NCBI RefSeq assembly: GCF_000473105.1
Contig: NZ_KI421498.1
Coordinates: 3,143,009 to 3,207,008, forward strand
Direction: 5' to 3'
Length of the DNA stretch: 64,000 bases
DNA from: Phaeobacter inhibens DSM 16374
Lineage (GTDB): Bacteria; Pseudomonadota; Alphaproteobacteria; Rhodobacterales; Rhodobacteraceae
The notes under the pieces were generated by a model, which did not search any database, was not told the origin of the DNA, and saw only the letters and a program-made list of their open reading frames with translations. The translations under genes and the position numbers were made by a program. The first letter of the stretch is position 1. The number at the start of each line of letters is the position of its first letter. Shown here piece by piece: positions 8,901 through 17,271 of the stretch.

Positions 8901-9603
8901 GGGTCAGGCCGCCATCTATGCGCAGGTTTTGGCCAGTCATGTAGCCACCCTCGTCGGAAGCGAGCCATGAAATCAGTGACGAAACCTCCGACACGGAGCC
9001 GTAGCGGCCCATAGGAATACGCGCTTTGCGATCTTCGGTTTCGGGCAGGCTGTCAATGAACCCGGGAAGGACGTTGTTCATGCGGATATTCTCGGGTGCG
9101 TATTTATCCGAGTAGAGCTTTGTAAATGCGGCGAGCCCGGCCCGAAAGACGCCAGACGTTGGGAAAAGGGAGTCGGGTTCGAATGCCGCAAAGGTCGAGA
9201 TGTTGATGATCGTCCCGCTGCCTTGTGCTTGCATCACTGGAGTGACCAGCCTTGTCGGGCGGATCACGTTCATCAGGTAGAATTCCATTCCTTGATGCCA
9301 ATCGTCGTCACTGATCTCAAGAACCGATCCCTTTGGTCCGTGACCCGCTGAGTTGACCAGGACATCAATACGGCCCCAACGATCCGTGGCACCCGCAACC
9401 AAGGCGTTCAACGCATCTGGGTCAAGATTGGAACCAGTCACACCAAAGCCGCCGAGTTCACCGCCTAGTGCCTCACCCTTGCCAGATGACGACAGGATAC
9501 CGACTTTGAACCCGTCTTTCGCCAACCTGCGGGCTGCGTCCGCACCCATGCCGCTACCACCTGCTGTAATCAGAGCTACTTTTTCTACTGGCATTTCGAT
9601 CAC
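8890..9603 (-). CDS. Short-chain dehydrogenase/reductase family protein with altered active site
   Basis: This 237-residue protein has the SDR fold. A nucleotide-binding loop ITAGGSGMG lies near residue 12, NSAG near 89 (the NNAG motif), NIST near 136 and VLPGFIDS in the C-terminal part. Aligning RAGLAAFTK with the usual KAGLxxFSK puts Ser where the catalytic Tyr should be and Arg where the Lys should be (SGVFR replaces YxxxK). Activity as a classical oxidoreductase is therefore doubtful. It diverges from a LysR regulator over about 90 bases, which suggests LysR control, and is followed by a small membrane protein gene. Confidence 0.85.
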   Translation of the reverse strand: MIEMPVEKVALITAGGSGMGADAARRLAKDGFKVGILSSSGKGEALGGELGGFGVTGSNLDPDALNALVAGATDRWGRIDVLVNSAGHGPKGSVLEISDDDWHQGMEFYLMNVIRPTRLVTPVMQAQGSGTIINISTFAAFEPDSLFPTSGVFRAGLAAFTKLYSDKYAPENIRMNNVLPGFIDSLPETEDRKARIPMGRYGSVSEVSSLISWLASDEGGYMTGQNLRIDGGLTRAV

Positions 9604-9692
9604 CTTTTCATGCTTGATCTCTATAATATCAATGTTTTTTAGATTTTGGATTGAGAATTGATGTTACTTGGCAGTAGATATACTATTGTTAG

Positions 9693-10571
9693 ATGGCTGA
9701 ACTTCCCCCTCTCAATAGTTTGCGTGCTTTTGATGCAGCAGGTCGCCGCCTAAGTTTCCGGGCTGCAGCAGATGAATTGGGTGTCACACAGGGGGCCGTT
9801 GCACAGCAGGTGCGACAGCTCGAAGCGCATCTTGGTGTGGTTTTGTTTGAACGTGTGCCGAAGGGCCTGGCGTTCACGTCGGTTGGGCGCAGCTTCCACA
9901 ATCGGGTCGCCGACGTGTTCGCTGACCTTCGATCCGCAACTGCTGAGCTGAAGCCTGAGCCAAATAAAGTGCTGATCAGTGTCACCCCGACCTTTGCCGC
10001 GAAATGGCTGATCCCTAATTTACCAGACTTCACGGCAGCACATCCCAATATCGATTTGCGAATTATGGCCACCGAGAAAGTTTCCAGCTTCCAGAGCGAC
10101 GGGATAGACCTTGCGGTGCGCCAAGGGTCGCCGCCATTTGGTGCATCATTGGACGTAACATTGCTGTTCAAGCAAACGCTGATCGCTGTAGCAGCGCCAT
10201 CGATTACTCGCGATGCACCACATTCGTTTGAACCAGAAACACTGTCAAAACTGCCGAAGATCCATGACGCGCATGACCTCTGGCCAAGCTATCTTGCGCA
10301 TTTGGATGTGCCAGACCAGTCGCCTCGTGGTCTTCGCCTGAGCCAGACATCACTTGCGGTGGATGCCGCTATTGCTGGCCAAGGCGTAGCCTTGGTGAGC
10401 CGCTTTTTGGTGGCTGATGATCTCGAAGTCGGTCGCTTGGTTGAGGTTGGTGAGGCTTGGGAAGCAGGCGGAAATGACTTCTACGTCCTCATGCCGCGCA
10501 CCGCAAAAAACAATACACCGGTGGTGGATGTCCTGACCTGGATCAAAGCGCGTTCCGCCGCTGCGCTCTGA
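9693..10571 (+). CDS. LysR family transcriptional regulator (GcvA-like)
   Basis: The 292-residue protein opens with a GcvA-type winged helix: PPLNSLRAFDAAGRRLSFRAAADELGVTQGAVAQQVRQLEAHLGVVLFERVPKGL. A periplasmic-binding-like effector domain follows (ISVTPTFAAKWLIPNLPDF near residue 92). LysR proteins commonly regulate the divergent neighbour, here the SDR and small membrane protein genes. The AT-rich 9604-9692 gap would hold the operator. The ligand is unknown. Confidence 0.9.
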   Translation: MAELPPLNSLRAFDAAGRRLSFRAAADELGVTQGAVAQQVRQLEAHLGVVLFERVPKGLAFTSVGRSFHNRVADVFADLRSATAELKPEPNKVLISVTPTFAAKWLIPNLPDFTAAHPNIDLRIMATEKVSSFQSDGIDLAVRQGSPPFGASLDVTLLFKQTLIAVAAPSITRDAPHSFEPETLSKLPKIHDAHDLWPSYLAHLDVPDQSPRGLRLSQTSLAVDAAIAGQGVALVSRFLVADDLEVGRLVEVGEAWEAGGNDFYVLMPRTAKNNTPVVDVLTWIKARSAAAL

Positions 10572-10936
10572 CGGCCTTAGAAGTTCAAAAGGTCAGTCAA
10601 TTGATCAAGACGACTGGCGCCATGGTCCTGGTCGAAGCCGACAGAAGCATCTTTGCATAGACTGCTTTCCTGTGCCTCAGGCGCCGCGGCCCCGTTGATC
10701 TGTGACGCGGCGAACGTAGGAGCGGCAAGGCGATGCCATTCGACGGACGATGCGCTCTTGCAGGTGCAGCCGAGGACACGGCCCGGTCTATCGGGGGCGG
10801 AGGTGGAGGGCAGCGCCATTACTTTCAGCGTCAAGGATGTTTGGAGGATCAGATATTCGCGCTGTTTTGCCGCCCCGGGGCCAATTGAGGGCGCATACAG
10901 GTCCTTGTAGGTTCGGAAAAACTATGGGGGAGGCAT
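10572..10936. other. 365-base gap; possible small minus-strand ORF at 10577-10834
   Basis: A minus-strand frame of 85 codons (10834 to 10577) converges on the LysR gene. It has a mildly hydrophobic Ala-rich middle and no recognised domain; its start lacks a clear ribosome site. I regard it as doubtful. Otherwise I see only the likely promoter region of the AraC-type gene. Confidence 0.25.
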
Positions 10937-11848
10937 GTGATGGTCAGTGGGCATGGGGCTAAGACCTACGCTGCCGCCGAGGACAAGATCCTGCTGCTTC
11001 CTGAGGGGCTTCACAGCTTCGCTGGGGCAGAGGCTATCATGACCAGTGGTCAGGCCGGGATTTTTCATAAGCTGCTGTATCAAGATGCCTTTGGGACTGA
11101 GTTTTTCTCCAATGTGCCCTTTCTTGCGTATGTGCTGCGGGGGCGCGAAACTTTTTTCGACGCGGATGGGGAAGAGACGGCTGTGGCACCGGGTGACACG
11201 CTGTTGGTGCCGCGGCATCACCACATGGTGTCTGAGTTCTCAAGTGAAACGGGACCGCTTGAGGCGGTTCTATTCTTTTTCAGCGATGCTGTGCTCACGG
11301 AGTTTCTTGCGGCCACCTCATGTGGTGTGACAACCGCACCGCGCAGCAAGACCGCCCTGTTTTCGGGGTCGCCGTCGCTGCGCGAATATGTCGGTGCGCT
11401 GCCCCGGGTATATGGCGGCCTGCAGGCCTCCCCTGCACTTGTGAAGTCGAAACTGTTGGAGCTGCTGTTGCTGCTGGATCTGCACGATCGTCAGGGGCAG
11501 CTATGGCGATTTCTGGCACATGAGAACTCCCAACGCGCCCGCCGCAATATAAAGCAGGTTATGCGAGCGCATGCGCTTGCGGATCTTTCGGTTGCGGATT
11601 ATGCGAGGCTTTCTGGGCGTTCGGTCTCAACATTTCAGCGTGACTTCAAGCGTGCCTTTGGGGAGGTTCCGAGTGTCTGGCTGCGGCGTGCGCGGCTGGA
11701 TCATGCCCGGGACCGGGTGATCGAGGGGAAAGATACGATTGCCGATATCGCGCTTGCTGCAGGGTTCTCCGACACCTCACATTTCATCAAAGCCTATAAG
11801 TCTCAGTTCGATCTTACGCCGAAGCAGCACCGGTTGCATCTGGCCTGA
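10937..11848 (+). CDS. AraC family transcriptional regulator
   Basis: The protein has 303 residues. A cupin-like sensor domain comes first (PFLAYVLRGRETFFDADGEETAVAPGDTLLVPRHHHMVSEF, about residues 55-100). The C-terminal AraC DNA-binding domain has its second helix-turn-helix as DTIADIALAAGFSDTSHFIKAYKSQFDLTPKQHR. The start is GTG 10937 or the adjoining ATG 10940, both after GGGGGAGG. It precedes a small monooxygenase gene on the same strand, a possible target. The effector is unknown. Confidence 0.88.
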   Translation: MMVSGHGAKTYAAAEDKILLLPEGLHSFAGAEAIMTSGQAGIFHKLLYQDAFGTEFFSNVPFLAYVLRGRETFFDADGEETAVAPGDTLLVPRHHHMVSEFSSETGPLEAVLFFFSDAVLTEFLAATSCGVTTAPRSKTALFSGSPSLREYVGALPRVYGGLQASPALVKSKLLELLLLLDLHDRQGQLWRFLAHENSQRARRNIKQVMRAHALADLSVADYARLSGRSVSTFQRDFKRAFGEVPSVWLRRARLDHARDRVIEGKDTIADIALAAGFSDTSHFIKAYKSQFDLTPKQHRLHLA

Positions 11849-11954
11849 TCCGGTGTGGGTAACTGACCAATAAACCCGATTTTTGAGGCTGGTTTCCTAT
11901 CTCTAAGTGCAGGTTGCGGTGACACTGCCCCTGTCACAACGAAGGAGACTATCC

Positions 11955-12245
11955 ATGACGATTTGGGTCACGCTTGAAATGCGCGTAAAGGACGGGGCGT
12001 TTGATGCATTGTCGACGTTTCTGGAAGAAAATCTGCCGAACGTGCGCGGCTTCGACGGAGCGTTGAGTGTTACGCTTTACTACGATGGGCAAACACGGGC
12101 GTTTCTCCTCCACGAAGAATGGCTGAGCCGTGAGCACCATCAGGCCTATCTCGCCTTCATTGAGGAGCGCGGAGTTATGGCAGCTCTGCTTGGCTTCATG
12201 GAAGGGCCGCCTAGGGTCACCTACTACGAACGGCTTGTGGTATGA
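11955..12245 (+). CDS. Antibiotic-biosynthesis-monooxygenase-type (ABM) small protein
   Basis: This 96-residue protein has the ABM dimeric alpha/beta-barrel pattern: MTIWVTLEMRVKDGAFDALSTFLEENLPNVRGFDGALSVTLYYDG, then FLLHEEWLSREHHQAYLAFIEERGVM. Relatives such as LsrG and YgiN act as cofactor-free oxygenases or isomerases on small quinone-like compounds. ATG 11955 follows AAGGAGA with good spacing and is preferred over an upstream frame start at 11907. Its stop overlaps the start of the next short frame (ATGA at 12242). Confidence 0.8.
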   Translation: MTIWVTLEMRVKDGAFDALSTFLEENLPNVRGFDGALSVTLYYDGQTRAFLLHEEWLSREHHQAYLAFIEERGVMAALLGFMEGPPRVTYYERLVV

Positions 12246-12643
12246 TGGCTGCGCGACTTCACCTTTCCCGGCGTAGTGTGATTGCTGCAATGGCCGCCTG
12301 TCTGCTGGCTTGCCGTGCAGGGGCTGGGGGTGCGCCTGACGCGCCTGCGTTCGGTTCTCAGCTCGTTTTGCTGATCAAAACCAGGGTATCGGAGGCTGAA
12401 GCGGCTTCTTCGGCGACCGCTTTGCGGCGCGCCGGGATGTCTGCGAGTCGATGTCCTCCAGGGGGGGGCGATCTAGATTTGCCACGGCCACGATGCGGGT
12501 TTTGCCCTGGTGCAGCTTGCCCTGCCGCTCGTGGGCGGGGTCCTCACAGCGCCGTGGGGCTTTTGCGCGACAAGGGGCGTTACGCGGCGTGGCGATCGGC
12601 AATGTCGCGGCGTCTGAGGGATCGGCGGGCGAGATCGCCGTAG
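12242..12643 (+). pseudogene. Probable truncated Tat-lipoprotein gene fragment
   Basis: The frame starts inside the ABM stop (ATGA). It encodes a convincing export signal: LSRRSVIAAMAACLLAC carries a twin-arginine-like RR and a lipobox-like LLAC. After about residue 50 the translation loses protein-like character, and the last part overlaps the 3' end of the RTX-Hint gene on the other strand. A run of eight G around 12460 is a frameshift-prone spot. I read this as the 5' remnant of a gene cut or shifted here; alternatively it is a very short lipoprotein. Confidence 0.35.
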
Positions 12644-15459
12644 GTCTTGCGGACGTGACGGCGGCCGGGCTCACCTGACAGCCCATGCACTGTTGCCAGC
12701 TCCGGGAACAGCGTCAGCAGCTCTCGCAGGTCATCTGCCGACAGGCCGCGGATCGCCTCGGGACCGGGCCAGAAGGTTTCGGTCGCGATGCCTTCTGCAA
12801 AAATGACCTCGTGTTGCTCAGTCATCAGGTGGACATAGGTGACTGGAGCCCGGTGCATTACCTGTGCGACAAAATCCTCGTCCATCTCAGCAAGGAGCTT
12901 TGCGGAAACAAAGCTTTCGTCACGCGGTTGTTCCGGCATCAGGCAGCGGTCATTGACGATCAGGCGGTGTTGCGGGGACAGCAACATCGGCCGGTCCGGT
13001 GACAGCACCCCGCCCGGGCGCAGGCAATAGGGGCGCAGCTGCGGGCGCTTTTCCAGGTCCGCCACGCTCAGAGACCGCTTGCCAACCCAGATCACTGGCT
13101 GAAACCCATTGTCTGCGGTTTGCAGCAGATCCCCGACGCGGATTTGACCGGCCGGGACAGCGCCCCGGCGTGTGGCCAGCTGCACGTCAGGCGTAAAGCA
13201 GGGAATGCCCGCCGCGTAGAGCTGGTTGTGACTGCTCATCTGTGCGGGGGTGACCCCCTGAAGCACCAGTTGCTCCCCGCCGGGGAAGGTCAGGAGCGCG
13301 TTGCCGAACCCGTCGTCGGCCACGGCGACATCGCCGGTCAGCACGGCGCCGCCGGTCCCGCTGCCGCCGGCCAGGTCAGAGACATCCAGCTGGTCATTAT
13401 AAAACCCGTTGCCATCGTCATCGTTCAGATCGAAGTCGCTGACGGTATCGACACCGCCGCCCTCCGTCAGAAGCAGGTCATCATCGCCGGCCCCACCTGT
13501 GATGGAATCGTCGCCTTCACCGAATGTGATCGTATCATCGCCAGCACCGGCATCGATATTCACCCCGGCGTTATCAGCAGAGGCATCAACCACATCCGCC
13601 TGATCGGTCAGCGTCAGCTGTTCAATCTCGCTGAAAGAGATCGTGTCGGCCCCATCGGTGATCTGGCCGGCCTCAAATCCGGAATACGTAACGCTGACAC
13701 TGCTGGTGACATTCGACATGTCGATATGGTCGGAGTCATTGCCGGCCTCACCGCCAGAGATGGTGTCATTGCCAAAGCCATCCGACATCTGGAAGGTATC
13801 AGCATCCGCTTCGCCATACATCTTGTCATCGCCGGCGCCGCCGACCAGAAGGTCATCGTCATTGCCGCCGTACATGGTGTCCGCGCCATCGCCGCCTTCC
13901 AGCGTGTCATTGCCATCGGTGGCGACAATGCTGTCATCACCGGTACCGCCGACAAGGCTGTCATCGCCCGCCGAGTTGCGCAGCGTGTCGTTACCGGCCC
14001 CACCGATGAGCGTGTCATTGCCAAGCCCGGTGGTCAGACTGTCGTCGCCGTCGCCGCCGTCAATGTAATCGTCACCATCGCCACCTGCGATGGTATCGGC
14101 CCCGAGGCCACCCATCAGGGTATCGTTGCCAACCCCGCCATCCATGACATCGTTGCCATCGCCCCCATCCAGGCTGTCGTTGCCCGTTTCGCCGTACATC
14201 AGGTCGTTGTCGGCGCCACCCAGCAGCAGGTCATCGTCATTGCCGCCGTACATCGTGTCGTCGCCATCGCCGCCTTCCAGCGTGTCAAAGCCGTCTGTCG
14301 CAACAATACTGTCGTTGCCGACCCCGCCGACAAGACTGTCATCGCCGGCAGAGTTGTTTAGCGTGTCATTGCCCTCACCGCCGAGAAGCGTGTCGTTGCC
14401 AATGCCTGTCGAAAGCTGGTCGTCACCTTCGCCCCCTTCGATGTAGTCGTCGCCGTCACCACCAGAGAGGGTATCACCACCGCTGCCACCCATCAGGGTA
14501 TCGGCACCCACACCACCCTCTATGACGTCATCGCCGTCACCACCATCCAGGCTATCGTCGCCCTCTTCCCCCAGCAGTGAGTCGTTCCCGCCCTGACCGT
14601 AAACCACGTCATTGCCATCGCCGCCCATGACAGTATCGTCACCCTGCTCGATGATTGTGGTCACCGGATCGTCCAGAACATCACCAGACAGGGTGAAACC
14701 AGCCAGGCCTGCACGGGTTTGCAAGGTGAACTCAATTGACGATCTGTCCTCGAATGAGGCGGAGAACCAGGAATCCTGGTCGGTGTAGTCGTTAAGCTCG
14801 GAACCGGTGGCCTTGACCACATTTCCATTAACGTCCGTCGTTAGCGAGGAATCGGAGGAAACGCCGAAAGATGTGAAGCTGTTGCCATCAATGATCACCG
14901 CCTCCGCGTCGCCGGAATAGCTGTTGTCGTCGATGTCATTGAAGGTCGCTGTGGAGTCTAGCAAGACGGCTTCGCCCGTTGCCGGGTCAAAGAACTCAAG
15001 CCGAAATTTGGCCTGATCCCCTGACTGATCCCCATCCAACAGGATTTCGGCGCCTGCGTCATAGCCGAAAGTAACAGACATGTTGGCATTGGATTTCTCG
15101 ACCAGAACCAATTTGCCGGAAATGCTGGTGCCGTCCTCAAGTGTGGCGACATTGCTGAACACCGCGTAGTTGCCGGCGGAGCCGTAGGCGCCATCATGGG
15201 AAACCGACTGCATGTTGTTGATGTCCAATGTCAGAGGTGACGCTTGCACACCCTGGTCGAACCCATCCCCCATATCGCCATAAACGATGTCATCCCCATC
15301 GCCTGCCGAAATGATATCGTCGCCCTCTTCACCCGCAACGGTATCGTCGCCTTCGCCGGCGTCCATGGTATCGTCACCCTTGGTGCCACCCATTTTATCC
15401 TTACCCTTACCACCTATCAGGGTCGCGAGGAGATCTTCGAGCCAACTTGGACGGGGCAT
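12580..15459 (-). CDS. RTX calcium-binding repeat protein with C-terminal Hint domain
   Basis: This 959-residue acidic protein starts with a few GGxGxDx nonapeptides (residues about 16-60). A beta-rich, non-repetitive region follows to about residue 270, then a long RTX array (about 270-560) and further repeats to about 700. A Hint_2 (hedgehog/intein-type) domain begins at GIPCFTPD with its nucleophile Cys754 and continues through LLSPQHRLIV and VTYVHLMTEQHEVIFAEG. No Sec signal is seen. RTX proteins leave by type I secretion, but no secretion genes are nearby. The array contains a 126-residue tandem duplication. The Hint domain may self-cleave or attach the protein; that is family-based inference. 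Target unknown. Confidence 0.9.
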   Translation of the reverse strand: MPRPSWLEDLLATLIGGKGKDKMGGTKGDDTMDAGEGDDTVAGEEGDDIISAGDGDDIVYGDMGDGFDQGVQASPLTLDINNMQSVSHDGAYGSAGNYAVFSNVATLEDGTSISGKLVLVEKSNANMSVTFGYDAGAEILLDGDQSGDQAKFRLEFFDPATGEAVLLDSTATFNDIDDNSYSGDAEAVIIDGNSFTSFGVSSDSSLTTDVNGNVVKATGSELNDYTDQDSWFSASFEDRSSIEFTLQTRAGLAGFTLSGDVLDDPVTTIIEQGDDTVMGGDGNDVVYGQGGNDSLLGEEGDDSLDGGDGDDVIEGGVGADTLMGGSGGDTLSGGDGDDYIEGGEGDDQLSTGIGNDTLLGGEGNDTLNNSAGDDSLVGGVGNDSIVATDGFDTLEGGDGDDTMYGGNDDDLLLGGADNDLMYGETGNDSLDGGDGNDVMDGGVGNDTLMGGLGADTIAGGDGDDYIDGGDGDDSLTTGLGNDTLIGGAGNDTLRNSAGDDSLVGGTGDDSIVATDGNDTLEGGDGADTMYGGNDDDLLVGGAGDDKMYGEADADTFQMSDGFGNDTISGGEAGNDSDHIDMSNVTSSVSVTYSGFEAGQITDGADTISFSEIEQLTLTDQADVVDASADNAGVNIDAGAGDDTITFGEGDDSITGGAGDDDLLLTEGGGVDTVSDFDLNDDDGNGFYNDQLDVSDLAGGSGTGGAVLTGDVAVADDGFGNALLTFPGGEQLVLQGVTPAQMSSHNQLYAAGIPCFTPDVQLATRRGAVPAGQIRVGDLLQTADNGFQPVIWVGKRSLSVADLEKRPQLRPYCLRPGGVLSPDRPMLLSPQHRLIVNDRCLMPEQPRDESFVSAKLLAEMDEDFVAQVMHRAPVTYVHLMTEQHEVIFAEGIATETFWPGPEAIRGLSADDLRELLTLFPELATVHGLSGEPGRRHVRKTYGDLARRSLRRRDIADRHAA
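13800..14560 (-). repeat. 378-bp tandem duplication inside the RTX array
   Basis: Two long copies, each 378 bp (126 residues), follow one another. Anchor: the segment encoding NNSAGDDSLVGG at 14351 recurs as RNSAGDDSLVGG at 13973, exactly 378 bases away. Each copy carries the same irregular landmarks (DYIxGGxGDD, IVATDG, TMYGGNDDDLL), so this is a block duplication rather than simple nonapeptide repetition. The copies have since diverged at many positions. Confidence 0.8.
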
Positions 15460-15823
15460 GGGGGTATCAATCCTTAATCAATTTATACAACTGTCGTGTT
15501 GACCAGTAAGCACGCGCTGCATGGTCGATGGTGGGGACACACATCAGCGGAAGCTTAAGCGTTTCGCGATAAAAAAGCGTAAATCAGCAAGGCTGGTGTT
15601 GCGCAGCGGTACAGCAGGCATCGCAAAACGGGATGCGAAGTCCGGTGTTTGCTCTACAGGCTGAGAAGGAGAGGCGTTGAGCCGCTGGCCAGATTTCGCC
15701 GTAAGCTCGCAACCGAAGCTGCAGTCTGGCGGCTCGAGGGGCAGCCTATATCACAAGACGCTCTCAGTGATCACAGGCATCTTCGGGAGATTGTGCTGCG
15801 ATGCTGGAAATTTTATGAGTGTT
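15460..15823. other. 364-base gap upstream of the RTX-Hint gene
   Basis: No convincing gene is present. The minus-strand RTX gene has a ribosome site AAGGA near 15469. The remainder up to the tRNA 3' end shows no clear terminator, repeat or attachment-site duplicate that I could find by eye. Confidence 0.4.
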
Positions 15824-15899
15824 TGGTGGAGCCTAGCGGGATCGAACCGCTGACCTCCTGCATGCCATGCAGGCGCTCTCCCAGCTGAGCTAAGGCCCC
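15824..15899 (-). tRNA. tRNA-Ala (anticodon GGC)
   Basis: A 76-base cloverleaf on the minus strand with CCA encoded. The acceptor stem GGGGCCT pairs with AGGCTCC (one G-T). The anticodon stem CCTGC/GCAGG encloses ATGGCAT, giving anticodon GGC. The T arm contains GGTTCGATCC. Confidence 0.96.
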
Positions 15900-16074
15900 A
15901 AACCGCCGCGTTTCGTTTCCGTCTCGCGGTGTGTCTCGGTGATTTAAGGGAGGCTGGCGCGTGCCGCAAGCGGAAAATGCACCATCGCCCTAGATTTTTT
16001 CGATACCGGTTTTCCAGCTATCTTTGGCGGTATCCGGGGGAGGTGGCAGCACCTCCCCCAAGGGCCTTGTGGCC

Positions 16075-16401
16075 TTAGGACTCGTCGTCTTCGGACGCGA
16101 CGTCGGCGATCTCGTCGAGCGAGACGTTGTCCTCGTCATCATCGTCATCCAGGACGTCGTCGCCCAGATCCAGATCGACATCATCTGCATCGTCAAGCAC
16201 CGCGTCATCACCGTCGGTGTTTTCCTTGGCCTTGCGGCTTGCCGCGTCTTCGGCGTCGGCTTCGATCATGCGGCTTTTGCCGTTGTTCAGTTCGACAACC
16301 TCACCGGTGTAGGGGCTGACGATCGGGTTCTTGTTCAGGTCGTAAAAACGTTTGCCGGTTGTCGGGCAGACGCGCTTTACACCCCATTCTTCATTGGGCA
16401 T
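16075..16401 (-). CDS. TIGR02300 (FYDLN acid) family protein
   Basis: This 108-residue protein begins with the family hallmark: WGVKRVCPTTGKRFYDLNKNPIVSPYTGEVVEL. It ends in a strongly acidic low-complexity tail of Asp/Glu from about residue 55 onward. The family is nearly confined to Alphaproteobacteria. The N-terminal part resembles a small zinc-ribbon-like fold with reduced cysteines; the function is unknown. It stands alone between tRNA-Ala and a divergent peptidase gene. Confidence 0.92.
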   Translation of the reverse strand: MPNEEWGVKRVCPTTGKRFYDLNKNPIVSPYTGEVVELNNGKSRMIEADAEDAASRKAKENTDGDDAVLDDADDVDLDLGDDVLDDDDDEDNVSLDEIADVASEDDES

Positions 16402-16501
16402 GTGGATCCCCTTGATTTTCTGCTGAGTCGGTTCGACGATTCAGGTGCCTTGCCATATGCGCCGGGTACTGTCAAAGCCTTTGCCAAAAGGGGAGGCCGT
16501 C

Positions 16502-17194
16502 ATGGCTGATCATCACCTGCCCGGAGACCCGCCGGTTCCACTGACGCTGCGCCGCTCTGCGCGGGCGCGGCGGATCAGTTTGCGTATCTCTGGGCTGGAT
16601 GGTCGGGTGACGCTGACGCTGCCCTCACGGGTTCCGGATCGCGAAGCGCTGGATTTCGCGCGGGAAAAGGAAGGCTGGATTCGCGATCACCTTGCACAGC
16701 ATCCCGAGTGCATCGACGTGGATTATGGCTGCGTGCTGCCGATTGATGGCCAGCCACGGCATGTGGTTTCCGGGCGCGGACGCAGAGTGCTGTTGGACCT
16801 GGACCAGTTGACTGTACCGGGTGCCGCCAGCGGGGCAAAGCCCGGGCGCCGGATTCAGCGGTATCTGCAGGAGCTGGCGCGCGACAGGCTGGCGGCCGCC
16901 TCTGATCACTATGCAGCGGCGCTGGGACGGCCCTACAGCCGCATCAGCCTGCGGGATACTCGATCGCGCTGGGGGTCGTGTTCGTCAGACGGGGCGCTGA
17001 TGTACTCCTGGCGGTTGATCCTGGCACCGTCTGAGGTGCTGCGCTATGTCGCCGCGCATGAGGTGGCCCATCTGGCGGAGATGAATCATTCGCCCGCATT
17101 CTGGGCCACCGTCCGGCAGCTATATGGCAACTACGACGGCGCGAGAGAGTGGCTGCGCCGCGAGGGCAATCAGTTGCATCGCTACCGTTTCTGA
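16502..17194 (+). CDS. YgjP/SprT-type zinc metallopeptidase
   Basis: The 230-residue protein belongs to the YgjP-like (DUF45, M48-related) metallopeptidases. The zinc site is HEVAHLAEMNH in the C-terminal third, preceded by the family block RDTRSRWGSCSSDGALMYSWRLILAP. The N-terminal region (RRSARARRISLRISGLDGRVTLTLP) is also typical. I chose ATG 16502, after AAGGGGAGG, over an upstream ATG at 16445. It is probably cytosolic, since no signal peptide is seen. The substrate is unknown. A GntR gene follows on the same strand. Confidence 0.88.
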   Translation: MADHHLPGDPPVPLTLRRSARARRISLRISGLDGRVTLTLPSRVPDREALDFAREKEGWIRDHLAQHPECIDVDYGCVLPIDGQPRHVVSGRGRRVLLDLDQLTVPGAASGAKPGRRIQRYLQELARDRLAAASDHYAAALGRPYSRISLRDTRSRWGSCSSDGALMYSWRLILAPSEVLRYVAAHEVAHLAEMNHSPAFWATVRQLYGNYDGAREWLRREGNQLHRYRF

Positions 17195-17252
17195 CGGTGT
17201 TGGGGCGGCGGGCCTGTGTTCGGCGAGTGGTACCGGTTGACCTGATCGGGAT

Positions 17253-17264
17253 TTGTGATCACAA
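17253..17264. promoter_or_regulatory. Perfect palindrome, candidate GntR operator
   Basis: TTGTGATCACAA is a perfect 12-base palindrome ending 7 bases before the GntR start codon. It fits the TNGT-N(3-4)-ACNA half-site pattern of FadR/FCD-type GntR regulators, so autoregulation is plausible. Confidence 0.5.
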
Positions 17265-17271
17265 CACCGCC

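Noticed and set aside
10598-10610. TTGATCAA near 10601 (and near 44519) as FNR boxes
   Set aside because: They lack the four-base spacer required between TTGAT and ATCAA.
13120-14361. 413-codon plus-strand frame opposite the RTX repeats
   Set aside because: Its repetitive Val/Ile/Ala text is simply the complement of the RTX codons; no ribosome site.
13120-14650. Regular repeats as a CRISPR array
   Set aside because: The periodicity is coding (27-bp nonapeptide RTX units) in one continuous frame with degenerate copies, not identical repeats with unique spacers.
15824-15899. Attachment site at tRNA-Ala
   Set aside because: No duplicate of the tRNA 3' end and no integrase gene found in the window.
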